Source: Roseiarcus sp963835955 (GTDB taxonomy: Bacteria; Pseudomonadota; Alphaproteobacteria; Rhizobiales; Beijerinckiaceae). Taken from it: 64,000 bases of DNA. Of the stretch, positions 50,419-59,263 are shown piece after piece. The translations under genes were made by a program, and so were the position numbers. A model generated the notes under the pieces. That model made no database searches and had not been told where the DNA came from. It worked only from the letters and a program-made list of their open reading frames with translations. The DNA is taken from contig CAWIHZ010000009.1 in the NCBI GenBank assembly GCA_963835955.1, positions 13,313 through 77,312 on the forward strand, read 5' to 3'. Numbering within the stretch: the stretch's first letter is position 1; each line of letters starts with the position of its first letter.

Positions 50419-51327
50419 ATGCTCAGAATCCTCGCCGGTCTGCTCGCCGCATTGTCGGTCGCGGTTCCCGCTTATGCGGTCACGCCGTTTCCGGACGGCT
50501 TCCACAGCCGGGAGATCGCGACCAATGGAACGACGCTCTATGTGCGGGTCGGCGGGCAGGGCCCCGCGGTGGTGCTGCTGCACGGATTCGGCGACAGCGG
50601 CGATATGTGGGCGCCGGTCGCGGCGGCGCTGGAAAAGGATCACACAGTCATCGTTCCGGATTTGCGCGGCATGGGCCTCTCCGCCCATCCCGACTCGGGC
50701 TACGCCAAGAAAAATCAGGCCGCCGACATCGCCGGGGTGATGGACGCGCTCGGCGTCGGGAAAGCCGACCTCGTCACCCACGACATCGGCAACATGGTCG
50801 GCTACGCGCTGGCGGCGGGCTATCCGGGCCGGATCGCCAAATGGGCCGTCATCGACGCGCCGCTGCCGGGCCTCGGCAATTGGGCGGCCCAGCTCAGCAA
50901 TCCGAAGACATGGCATTTCAATTTTTACGGACCCGACGAAGAGCGGCTGGTCGCCGGCCGCGAGCGCATCTATCTCGACCGGTTCTGGGACGAATTGTCG
51001 GCCGATCCGGGCGTGATCGACGAGGCGACGCGCGAGCACTACGCCGCGCTCTACGCGCAGCCCCACGCGATGCACGACGCCTTCGAGCAATTCAAGGCCT
51101 TCCCGCAGGACGGCGTCGACAACCGGGCGCTCCTGGCCAAGGGCAAGCTCACGATTCCGGTGCTTGCGCTCGGCGGCGAGAAGTCCTACGGCGCGGGCAT
51201 GGCGACCGAGCTCGAATTTGTCGCCAGCGACGTGAGGGGCGGAATCATTCCCGATTCCGGCCACTGGGTCATGGAGGAAAACCCGGCGGCGACCACAATG
51301 CTGATCGTCGACTTCCTGGAGAAGTAG
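50419..51327 (+). CDS. Exported alpha/beta hydrolase, epoxide-hydrolase/dehalogenase-like
   Basis: 302 residues from the ATG at 50419 (MLRILAGLLAALSVAVPAYA is a signal peptide), with a purine-rich 'gaggaaga' upstream. The oxyanion segment is LLHGFGDSGDMW, the nucleophile elbow is VTHDIGNMVGYA (Asp rather than Ser), and the His is in IPDSGHWVMEE. An Asp nucleophile points to epoxide hydrolases or haloalkane dehalogenases. Exported to the periplasm. The substrate is unknown. It follows the DUF6931-like gene by about 135 bp; I see no evidence of a functional link. Confidence 0.88.
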   Translation: MLRILAGLLAALSVAVPAYAVTPFPDGFHSREIATNGTTLYVRVGGQGPAVVLLHGFGDSGDMWAPVAAALEKDHTVIVPDLRGMGLSAHPDSGYAKKNQAADIAGVMDALGVGKADLVTHDIGNMVGYALAAGYPGRIAKWAVIDAPLPGLGNWAAQLSNPKTWHFNFYGPDEERLVAGRERIYLDRFWDELSADPGVIDEATREHYAALYAQPHAMHDAFEQFKAFPQDGVDNRALLAKGKLTIPVLALGGEKSYGAGMATELEFVASDVRGGIIPDSGHWVMEENPAATTMLIVDFLEK

Positions 51328-51346
51328 GCGGGCGCGCTTGACCGGC

Positions 51347-51637
51347 TCAGGGGAGCGAATGGACGATCACCGGCCCCGCGGTCGCGGTCGCCGATCCGAC
51401 GACCAGCGGTCCGAGATTGTCTTCGATCCAGGCCAACGCCCGCCGGTTTGATTCCTCTGCCTCGGCGACGGTGTTGAAGATGCTGATCGCGGTCACGGTG
51501 TCGTCGGGCGCGTAGATCACGTAGTAGCCCATGAACCCAGACACGCCGCTGATGATGGGGACGGCGCCCTTGATGCGCTCGGCGAGTTCGTCCGCCGCGC
51601 CCGGCTTTGCCTTCACCTGACGAATGGCTGCGTACAT
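51347..51637 (-). CDS. Small dimeric alpha/beta-barrel protein (ABM-like)
   Basis: 96 residues from the ATG at 51635-51637, which has a strong site (AGGGAGGA) in front. A start 42 bp upstream is open but lacks one. The pattern MYAAIRQVKAKPGAADELAE, GVSGFMGYYVIYAPDDTVTA and ISIFNTVAEAEESNRRALAW is that of ferredoxin-like antibiotic-biosynthesis-monooxygenase-type domains. It may be a cofactor-free oxygenase or a sensor. Convergent with the upstream hydrolase gene. Confidence 0.72.
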   Translation of the reverse strand: MYAAIRQVKAKPGAADELAERIKGAVPIISGVSGFMGYYVIYAPDDTVTAISIFNTVAEAEESNRRALAWIEDNLGPLVVGSATATAGPVIVHSLP

Positions 51638-51675
51638 GACATCCTCCCTACTCTTGGCGATCGTCTTTAGTGCGC

Positions 51676-53191
51676 TCACTCAGGCAGCCCGAGGATGCGT
51701 GCGCCGGCCAGGAATTTCTCGCCGACGGCGCGGCCCATGCCGGTTTCATGGACGATGCGTCCGCGGAAGCCTGATTCCAGCTCCAGGCCGCGCCGGATGA
51801 TTGGCCGCTTCGGCCGTGCGCCCGCCGGCGGCCAGCGCCAGCCCTTGGAAGAAAATTCCCGTGCTGAAATTCGGGCTGCGATGGACCACTCTGCTGAAGC
51901 AAGCGGCCGCGTCGTCGAAACGCTCCTCCGCCAACGCCGCCTCTCCCAACGCCATGTGCGCCTCGAAAGCGAGGGGGTCGAAGGGACTGAGCCCAAGCGC
52001 GCGAGACGCGAGGGCGGCGGCGCCAACAACGTCGCCGGCAAGCCCATGGGCCTGCGCGCCGAGATAAAGCGCGGTCGCGCAGGCGGGGTTGAGCTTGAGA
52101 GCGCGATCAATGGTCGCAAGTCCGCTCTCCTGCTCGCCGACAAAAAAACGGGTGACGAAGCCGGCGACGGCGAGCGCGGTCGCGTCCTGAGGATTGCCGC
52201 CGACCGTCATGCGCGCGTGACGCAAGGCGGCGTCGCGGCGCGCCTTGTCAAACCCCTCCCGCGTGAAGCACAGCTCGTGACACCAAGCGGCAAGGGCGTG
52301 GACGGTCAGGTTGTCCGGATCGAGCTTAAGCGCCTTCTCCAAAAGCGCGAGCGCCGTCTTGGCGTCGCTTGGCATGTGAGCGGCGACGTGCGGCAGCGCA
52401 CGCAGATAAAGCTCGTAGGCGTCGAGGTTCTCGACCCTCTTCCACAACGCCCGCTCGATCTCCGATTTCTGCAAGCTGGGCTCGACAATGCCGACGATGC
52501 GCTCGGCGATCTGATCCTGGAGATCGAAAATGTCTTCGAGCGCGCTGTAGTATCGGTCGGCCCACAGAAGCTTGCCGGCTTCCAATTCCGTGAGGCGCGC
52601 GGTGATCCGGAGGCGGCGCGCGGCCCTGAGCACACCCCCTTCCAAAACATAGCGCGCGCCGAGCGAACGCCCGGCTTCCCGAGCGTGCGTTGGACCGCGC
52701 TTATCGTGGGGCGTCGAATGGCGCGCGATGACCATAATCGACCCGACCCGCGAGAGCGCGTTGACGATCGGCGCCGGCCACCCCGGCAACGAAAAACTCC
52801 TCAGCCGGATCGCCCGTGAGGTTTTCGAACGGCAACACGGCAACAGAGGGCTTCGGGCGCGGAGGGGGACGCATGTCCGAGCGCGCTTCGACGGAATCGA
52901 GAGCCTCCCGCATCGCGCGGCAAGTCGAGCAGCGAGTCGACGATGTCGTCGTTGAGAGAAATGAGCTCGTGCGCGCGTCTCAAGAGATAGACGCCTTGCC
53001 GCGTCAGCTGCGCGCCGCGCCCTTGCCGCCCCAAGCATCGATGGCCCTCCAGCGATTCGAGCCGCCGCATTTATCGCAGTCCGCGGACTGAGACCGCCCG
53101 AACGCTCCGCCGCGCGCGTGAAGCTCCCTCCCTCTGCGATCAGCACGAAGCTGCGCAATAGGCCAATGTCGAGAGCCGAGGGCGAGCCCAT
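51676..53191 (-). pseudogene. Regulator with LysR-type HTH, TolB-like and TPR regions; several frameshifts
   Basis: Reading on the minus strand: a LysR-type winged helix (LDIGLLRSFVLIAEGGSFTR, then RRLESLEGHRCLGRQGRGAQ in another frame), a TolB-like stretch (PKPSVAVLPFENLTGDPAEE, a third frame), then back to the first frame with LGARYVLEGGVLRAARRLRI, DRYYSALEDIFDLQDQIAER and at least five TPR-like helical pairs. The last ~35 residues (LELESGFRGRIVHETGMGRA) are shifted again, ending at 51676. I count four frame changes (near 53095, 52900, 52780 and 51800). The TolB-TPR part is the common adenylate-cyclase-linked module; a LysR-type head on it is unusual. Probably decayed. Confidence 0.7.
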
Positions 53192-53326
53192 GACCCATAA
53201 TATTCGCTAATGGGCCAGAAGCACAATTCGTTTCCGCTCTCTCCTGAAGAGCGGCACCCTACCGGACGCGCGTGGAGACAAAGCCGCGCCGGGAACGGAC
53301 GGTAGAGAGAACGAGGGAAGAGGCAC

Positions 53327-54383
53327 ATGGACGAGGCCAAGTTGAACGCGTTCATCGGCAAAATATTGGGCGACCTCGGCGGCGCGTTCAGTGTGCCCAT
53401 GGTGCGCATGGGCGATAAGCTCGGCCTGTACAAGGCTCTCAACGAGAAGGGTCCGATGACGCCGGGTGAACTGGCTGCCGACGACAAACGTCGCGGAACG
53501 CTACTCGCGAGAGTGGATGTCGCACCAGGCGACTTCCGGTTATCTCGAGTACGACCCTGTCACGGGCAAGTTCGCCTTGCCGCCCGGAACAGGCGATGGT
53601 TTTCGCTGATGTTGACAGCCCCGTCTATTTGCAAGGGGCTTTCGATCTCGCTGTGGCGATGGTGGAGAACCAGCCGAAGGTCGAGGCCGCGTTTCGCTCA
53701 GGCAAAGGCGTCGGCTGGGGCGATCAGGCGCAGTGCCTGTTCTGCACGGTCGGGCGCTTCTTCCGACCCAGTTATCACAACAATCTCGTGGGCTCGTGGC
53801 TGCCGGCCTTGGACGGCGTCGCCGCTAAACTGGAAAGCGGCGCGAATGTGGCTGATGTTGGTTGCGGTCACGGGTTTTCGACCATCATCATGGCGAAGGC
53901 GTTCCCGAAATCGACCTTCGTCGGGTACGACTTTCACCCTGCGTCGGTTGAGCAGGCTCGGGTCCACGCCGAGCAGCACGGGGCGAGCGCGAACGCGAAG
54001 TTCGAAGTCGCCACGGCGAGTGATTTTCCCGGCAAGGAGCTTGATCTCGTGACTTGCTTCGATTGCCTGCATGACATGGGCGATCCGGTCGGCGTCGCGC
54101 GACATGTGCGACAAACTTTGAAGCCAGATGGAAACTGGATGATCGTAGAGCCTGCAGCCGGGGATAGGCTGGAAGACAACATCAATCCTGTGAGCCGGAT
54201 GTTCTACGCCGCCTCCACCATGATCTGCGTGCCAACCTCGCTCGATCAACCGGTCGGAATGGCGTTCGGCGCGCAGGCAGGCTTCGCAAAGGTCTCGTCC
54301 GCGATCACGCAAGGCGGATTCAGCAAAGTGCGCAAGGCGACGGAGACGCCATTCAGCCTCGTTCGCTCGAGGCGCGTCCTTAA
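53327..54383 (+). pseudogene. Class I SAM-dependent methyltransferase, three frameshifts
   Basis: About 350 residues across the shifts. The N-terminal winged-helix part is FSVPMVRMGDKLGLYKALNE, then NVAERYSREWMSHQATSGYL in a second frame after ~53490, then from ~53590 a third frame with PVYLQGAFDLAVAMVENQPK and the SAM-binding motif NVADVGCGHGFSTIIMAKAF. LVTCFDCLHDMGDPVGVARH and ETPFSLV follow, with a last shift near 54367 giving EARP and a stop at 54381-54383. The architecture is that of the Rv2258c-type methyltransferases (wHTH plus Rossmann). Either an inactive gene or local sequence errors. Confidence 0.78.
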
Positions 54384-54399
54384 GGCGCGCCGCCACCGA

Positions 54400-55767
54400 T
54401 CACGGGTTGACCGCGGGCTCCTCCGGCGCAGCCGAACGCGCCCGCGCGCTCGGCAGCATCTTTTTCACCGCGCTCGATGCGGCGACGACGCCCTGGTTGG
54501 CGAAAGCCTCGTGGTTGCGCTCGATCTCGTTCAGGTCATAGAGATAATTGACCATCACGCCGACGGACTCGGCGAGCCCTTTTGGCGACAGGTCCCCCAT
54601 CCAGTTGATGCGCTCCAGCCGCGCGCCGTTGCCAAGATGAAAACGGGCGACCGGATCGGCGACCCGACCGTCCGGACGTCTGGCCTTCAACAGATAACAA
54701 GCCGCCAGCGGCTCCAGCGCCTTGCGCAATCGCGCCGCAGTCTCCGGCCCCGTCGGCCATCTCTCGTCCGAAGCCAGTTCGCGCGCCGCCCTCGCCAGAG
54801 GTTCGACAGTCGGATCCTCGCATGCCTCCAGCCAGGACCGTAAGCCCGGAACTGGCGACAGCGTGACGAAGGTCTCGATCCTCGGCAGCTCCCGCCTGAT
54901 CTCCTCGACCACCTGTTTGATGAGAAAATTGCCGAAATTGACGCCGGCGAGGCCCTGCTGGCAGTTGGAAATCGAATAGAACGCCGCCACCCGCGCCTTT
55001 TCCTTCGCGAGACGGGAGCGCTTTTCCGCAAGCAGCGGGGCGATCGCCTCCGGCGCGCTTTGAGTCAGCGCGACTTCGACGAAGATCAGCGGCTCGTCGA
55101 TGAGCGCGGGGTGAAAGAACGCGTAGCAGCGGCGGTCGTCGGGATCGATGCGCCGGCGCAGATCGTCCCAGTCGCGGATTTGGTGCACGGCCTCGTAGCG
55201 GATGATCTTTTCCAGGACCGCCGCCGGCGAGGACCAGTCGATCCGGCGCAGAACCAGAAAGCCGCGGTTGAACCACGACCCGAACAAATGGGCGAAATCC
55301 CGATCGACCACGGCCAGATCGCCGTCCTCACGCATGAATTCAAGCAGCTCGGCGCGCATGGCGACCAGCGCGGCGGTGCCGCCGGGCGAGCGATTGAGCC
55401 GGCGGAACAGTTCCTGCCGGCGCGGCTCGGAGGCGTAGTGAATTTCGCTCGCGGCCGCCTTGTCGCCGTTCGAATCCCATCGCGCCACCGCCTCCCTCAT
55501 CCGCTCGCGATCGGGTCCGAATTCGTCTGCGAGCGCGCGAAAGACCGCAATCTTGTCGGAAGCGTCGAGGGCCCGATAGCGGCGGAGAAATTCGCTCGCG
55601 AGCGCGACCCCCGAGGCTTCGCCGCGTCCCGTCAGCAGAGCGCCGCACATTGCGATGAGAGAGCCTGCGCGGCCATCCGCCTCCTTCGGCCAGGGCGTCA
55701 GCTTGAGGACCGAGCGCCCGCGATCGGCGATCGAGGCCAGAAGATCGGAAAAGAAGGCGTTGGTCAT
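54400..55767 (-). CDS. Malonyl-CoA decarboxylase
   Basis: 455 residues, normal length for bacterial MCD (MatA type). It converts malonyl-CoA to acetyl-CoA and CO2. Family blocks: SWFNRGFLVLRRIDWSSPAA, CYAFFHPALIDEPLIFVEVA, FYSISNCQQGLAGVNFGNFL (Ser region of the GNAT-fold catalytic domain), FVTLSPVPGLRSWLE and FHLGNGARLERINWMGDLSP, with the C-terminal ERNHEAFANQG His region. No matB or malonate transporter gene is adjacent, so it more likely serves malonyl-CoA homeostasis than malonate growth. Convergent with the methyltransferase gene, 16 bp apart. Confidence 0.93.
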   Translation of the reverse strand: MTNAFFSDLLASIADRGRSVLKLTPWPKEADGRAGSLIAMCGALLTGRGEASGVALASEFLRRYRALDASDKIAVFRALADEFGPDRERMREAVARWDSNGDKAAASEIHYASEPRRQELFRRLNRSPGGTAALVAMRAELLEFMREDGDLAVVDRDFAHLFGSWFNRGFLVLRRIDWSSPAAVLEKIIRYEAVHQIRDWDDLRRRIDPDDRRCYAFFHPALIDEPLIFVEVALTQSAPEAIAPLLAEKRSRLAKEKARVAAFYSISNCQQGLAGVNFGNFLIKQVVEEIRRELPRIETFVTLSPVPGLRSWLEACEDPTVEPLARAARELASDERWPTGPETAARLRKALEPLAACYLLKARRPDGRVADPVARFHLGNGARLERINWMGDLSPKGLAESVGVMVNYLYDLNEIERNHEAFANQGVVAASSAVKKMLPSARARSAAPEEPAVNP

Positions 55768-55869
55768 GCGCTCTCGCCGAAGCGGCCCCTGAACCCGGCG
55801 GCGGCGCAGCGCCGCCTCGACGGTTCAGGACGGATTGTCATCCGCGATCAAGCGCGAATCAAGGCGGTT

Positions 55870-56712
55870 TCAGACCGGCGGCGCGGCAAACCAGTGAGCC
55901 CAGAGTTCGCGCAGGCGCAGCGCCCATGCGAGATAGAAGCCAAGGGCGATGAGAAAGATCAGCGTGACCGAGCCGAGCGTCATCAGGACGAAGCTGAGCG
56001 CGTCGCCGAGCCTGGCGGCGAGACGGCGCTTCGGACGGCCCTTGGGCGCCGCGGCCGCGGGGGCGGGCGCAGTCGTCTCGTCCTCGACCCGCGGCGGCGA
56101 GCGCTCCAAGCCATTCGCAATCGGCCGCGTCCGCGCACCCCTGGCGGGAGCGGCTTGCGCCCGACTGTCGCCCGGATCGGCCGTGGCGAGCGCCCGCTCG
56201 CGCTCGACCAGCCGGCGTGCGACATAATTGGTGACCGCGGCCGCGGTCTTGTCGATCGACGGGCTTTCCGCGATCAGCACCCGGCCGTGCCGCGTATCCT
56301 GATAGAAACGATAGGTGCGTCGGTCGCGCGCCATGTCGACGAAGGCGATCATGTCGATGAAGAGGCGCGGATGGTCGCCCGGCGCCAGCGCCAGATCAAA
56401 CAGATCGACCCCCGGCGGCGCCTGGCCGACCACCGGCTTCAGCGCGCTTTCGAGCAAAGCGAGCCGGGCGCGCTCGATCTCGTTGAGATCGGTGATCGCC
56501 TCTGCCCGCTCGGCGTTTTCGACCCGCGCGCGCCTGACGGCGGCCGCCAGATCGGACGGCGGCGGAGGAGCGCCCGCCGGCTTCTCGTCCTTCGTGTGGG
56601 TTCCCAAGATTCCTGAACCTCTGGCGCGCGCCTTATAGACTCGCCGCAACGTCGGCCGTTCTTTTGCCCAAGTTAACGCAATCGCCGCCGACTTCAAATC
56701 GCGAGACGCCAT
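55870..56712 (-). CDS. Conserved hypothetical protein with a C-terminal membrane helix
   Basis: 280 residues if it begins at the ATG at 56710-56712. A later start is possible, since the first ~35 residues are basic and atypical. Residues 50-180 form a soluble domain (ITDLNEIERARLALLESALK ... FDLALAPGDHPRLFIDMIAF ... YRFYQDTRHGRVLIAESPSI); then a low-complexity Pro/Ala/Arg linker, and a membrane helix near 250-272 (SFVLMTLGSVTLIFLIALGF). I do not recognise a function. Divergent from psuG. Confidence 0.75.
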   Translation of the reverse strand: MASRDLKSAAIALTWAKERPTLRRVYKARARGSGILGTHTKDEKPAGAPPPPSDLAAAVRRARVENAERAEAITDLNEIERARLALLESALKPVVGQAPPGVDLFDLALAPGDHPRLFIDMIAFVDMARDRRTYRFYQDTRHGRVLIAESPSIDKTAAAVTNYVARRLVERERALATADPGDSRAQAAPARGARTRPIANGLERSPPRVEDETTAPAPAAAAPKGRPKRRLAARLGDALSFVLMTLGSVTLIFLIALGFYLAWALRLRELWAHWFAAPPV

Positions 56713-56784
56713 TGATCGCCAGCCGCCGATTGCCGATAATCGGGTTTTCCGCTGGTCGCGGCCGTTCGCGAAAGGAGTTCAGCG

Positions 56785-57702
56785 ATGAGCGCCGCCGATC
56801 TGATGAAGTTCTCGCCCGAGGTCGCCAGCGCGCGCGCGGGCCGCAAGCCGCTGGTTGCGCTCGAATCGACGATTCTCACCCACGGCATGCCCTACCCGCA
56901 CAATGTCGAAACCGCGCGCGGCGTCGAGGAGGCGGTTCGCGCGATGGGCGCGGTCCCGGCCACGATCGCCATTATCGACGGCGCGCTCAAGGTCGGCCTC
57001 GATAGAACCGAGATCGAGCGGCTCGGCCAGCTCTCCGGCGGCGTCGTCAAGGCCTCGCGCCGCGATCTGGCCCTGGTCGCGGCGCGCAAAGGCTCGGCCG
57101 GCACGACGGTCGCGGCGACGATGTTCGTGGCGGAGCTCGCGGGAATCGAAATCTTCGCCACCGGCGGCATCGGCGGGGTCCACCGCGGGGCCGAGGAGAC
57201 GTTCGACATTTCCGCCGATCTGGTGGAGCTCGCCCGCACCCGCGTCGCCGTCGTCTCGGCCGGCGCCAAGTCGATCCTCGACATCGAGAAGACCCTCGAG
57301 TTCCTGGAGACGCAGGGGGTCGCGATCGTCGGCTACCGCTGCGACGAATTCCCCGCCTTCTACGCCCGTTCATCCGGCTTCAAGCTGGAGCACCGTTGCG
57401 ACGGGCTGCGCGATCTCGCCCGCATGATCCGCCTGCAGCGCGACATCGGCCCCGGCGGCCTTTTGATCGCCAATCCGATCCCCGAAAGCTTCGCGATGGA
57501 GGAGCGCGCGATCGAAGAGAGGATCGTCGAGGCGGTGGCGGAGGCCAAGGAGCAGGGCGTGGCCAAGAAGGAGGCGACCCCGTTCCTGTTGAAGCGCGTG
57601 TTCGAGCTGACTGGCGGACGCAGCCTTGAGGCCAATATCGCGCTGATCAAGAACAACGCCATGCTCGCGGCGCAGACGGCGGTGGAGTTGGCGCGGCTAT
57701 AG
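56785..57702 (+). CDS. psuG: Pseudouridine-5'-phosphate glycosidase
   Basis: 305 residues, full length. Splits pseudouridine 5'-phosphate into uracil and ribose 5-phosphate. Characteristic blocks: VALESTILTHGMPYPHNVET (catalytic Glu near the start), GTTVAATMFVAELAGIEIFA, TGGIGGVHRGAEETFDISAD, VVSAGAKSILDIEKTLEFLE and GGLLIANPIPESFAMEE. Start at the ATG at 56785 (GAAAGGAG upstream). A PfkB-family kinase gene lies 1.6 kb downstream on the same strand, so together they could form the psuK-psuG route. Confidence 0.95.
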   Translation: MSAADLMKFSPEVASARAGRKPLVALESTILTHGMPYPHNVETARGVEEAVRAMGAVPATIAIIDGALKVGLDRTEIERLGQLSGGVVKASRRDLALVAARKGSAGTTVAATMFVAELAGIEIFATGGIGGVHRGAEETFDISADLVELARTRVAVVSAGAKSILDIEKTLEFLETQGVAIVGYRCDEFPAFYARSSGFKLEHRCDGLRDLARMIRLQRDIGPGGLLIANPIPESFAMEERAIEERIVEAVAEAKEQGVAKKEATPFLLKRVFELTGGRSLEANIALIKNNAMLAAQTAVELARL

Positions 57703-57750
57703 GGGCGGAGCCTAGCGCTCTGGCTCCCTCCCCGCGAACTCGAAGGCCGC

Positions 57751-58569
57751 ATGATGCACGCTCACTTTGTTCTCGCGCACCCCGAGCCGCAATCATTCAA
57801 CGCGCATCTCGTCCGTTCCGGATCGGCGGCGCTTCAAGGCGAGGGCTGGACCGTTTCGGTCTCCGATCTCTATACGATGGGCTTCGACCCTTGCGAACGT
57901 CCGGAGCATTACGCCGACCGGGCCGTTCCGGCGCGCTTCGACGCGCAGGTCGAGCAGCGGCGCGCGTCGGAAACAGGCGGCCTGCCGAAGCCGGTGACGG
58001 ACGAGCTGGCTCGGATGGACCGCGCGGACCTCTTGGTGCTGCAATATCCGATGTGGTGGCACCTGCCGCCGGCGATGCTGAAAGGATGGTTCGACCGGGT
58101 GCTCGCCTATGGCGCCGCCTATACCAGCAAGAAGCGGTTCGAGAACGGCCGCTTCGTCGGCAAGCGCGCCATGCTTTCGGTGACGGTCGGCACCAGCCGG
58201 GCGACTTACGAACATGACGGCCGCAGCGGCGACATCGACCTGATGCTGTGGCCGGTGCACTTCACGCTCGCCTATGTCGGCTTCGAGGTGCTTGCCCCCT
58301 ATGTGGCCTATGGCGTCGAGGCGGGGTTGCGCTATTCCGACCCCGCCGCGATCGAAGATCGCTTAAGGGAAATCGTCGCCGAGTTCCGCGCCGCCCTGCC
58401 GCGCCTCGCCGAACGCGAGACGATCCCGTTCAACCGGATGGAGGAGTGGGGACCGGATGGCCGCATCTTGGCCAGCGCTCCGGTCCACTCCGCATTCATC
58501 GGAAACAGCGGCTCGATCTGGAGTGACCCCCTCCTGCCGGCTGCGAGGGGGAATCGCGACGACGCTTGA
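57751..58569 (+). CDS. NAD(P)H:quinone oxidoreductase, flavodoxin-like fold
   Basis: 272 residues. FAD- or FMN-binding quinone reductase of the NQO/MdaB family: FVLAHPEPQSFNAHLV (phosphate loop), DLYTMGFDPCERPEHY, LLVLQYPMWWHLPPAMLKGW with FDRVLAYGAAYTSKKRFENG, and the FTLAYVGFEVLAPYVAYGVE block. Two ATGs in a row (57751, 57754) make the exact start uncertain by one codon. Cytoplasmic. It separates psuG from the toxin-antitoxin pair; I infer no functional link. Confidence 0.9.
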   Translation: MMHAHFVLAHPEPQSFNAHLVRSGSAALQGEGWTVSVSDLYTMGFDPCERPEHYADRAVPARFDAQVEQRRASETGGLPKPVTDELARMDRADLLVLQYPMWWHLPPAMLKGWFDRVLAYGAAYTSKKRFENGRFVGKRAMLSVTVGTSRATYEHDGRSGDIDLMLWPVHFTLAYVGFEVLAPYVAYGVEAGLRYSDPAAIEDRLREIVAEFRAALPRLAERETIPFNRMEEWGPDGRILASAPVHSAFIGNSGSIWSDPLLPAARGNRDDA

Positions 58570-58606
58570 CCCTTGACCGCGCTACGGCTACGCCGTATAC
58601 AGATGA

Positions 58607-58890
58607 ATGACGGACATTTCCAATGAGATGACGCGAAAGCCGCCTCGAACTTCGCGCATCACGGCGTCACCTTCGAGGCCGCGCGCGCGCCGTTCAAGGA
58701 CCCTTTCGCACTCGACTGGCTGGACGCGAGCGAGGACTACGGCGAACACCGATTTGCGGTCGTCGGCATGAGCGAGCGACGGTTGCTGTTTGTCGCTTAC
58801 ACGATGAGGCGCAACTCGATTCGAATCATCTCGGCGCGACAGGCGACGCCGTTTGAGCGAAGGAAATATCATGAAGAAGGCGAGCCATGA
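58607..58890 (+). pseudogene. brnT: BrnT-type ribonuclease toxin, disrupted near its start
   Basis: From about 58627 the frame encodes DDAKAASNFAHHGVTFEAAR, DPFALDWLDASEDYGEHRFA, VVGMSERRLLFVAYTMRRNS and IRIISARQATPFERRKYHEE, the full BrnT toxin core (RelE-like fold, with the His/Arg/Lys residues of the family). No start is available in that frame: a TGA sits at 58624-58626. The ATG at 58607 (MTDIS) is one base out of frame, where the family has an FEWD-like start. One indel or a sequence error would explain this. The end overlaps the antitoxin gene by about 20 bp, as in brnTA operons. Confidence 0.75.
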
Positions 58891-59194
58891 CTGGCGCCGC
58901 GCGGACGCGATGACCGATGAGGACATCCATGCCGCGGCGCTTGCCGATCCGCACGCCCAGCCGCTGACGCCGGAACGGCTCAAGCATATGAAACGGACGC
59001 CGCAGGTGAAGATCATCCGCCGCGCGCTCGGCTTGTCGCAGGAAGAATTCGCGACGCGGTTTCGGATCCCGCTTGGCACCCTTCGGGACTGGGAGCAGGG
59101 ACGCAAGGAGCCCGACGCCGCCGCCCGCGCTTACCTGGTGGTGATCGGGCGCAACCCGTCCGCGGTGAGCGAAGCGCTGCAGCCGATGACGTGA
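58871..59194 (+). CDS. brnA: BrnA-type antitoxin with helix-turn-helix
   Basis: 107 residues from the ATG at 58871, which overlaps the toxin gene. It begins KKASHDWRRADAMTDEDIHA, and the C-terminal half is an XRE-like helix-turn-helix (IIRRALGLSQEEFATRFRIP, LGTLRDWEQGRKEPD). Such BrnA-linked proteins neutralise BrnT and repress the operon. The downstream position relative to the toxin is the usual order. It is intact. Confidence 0.88.
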   Translation: MKKASHDWRRADAMTDEDIHAAALADPHAQPLTPERLKHMKRTPQVKIIRRALGLSQEEFATRFRIPLGTLRDWEQGRKEPDAAARAYLVVIGRNPSAVSEALQPMT

Positions 59195-59263
59195 CCCCGC
59201 CCACGATGCGCCGGCGGCCGACAAACGTCCGAGCCCGATCTCGAACGCGGGAGTAGGCTTGAG

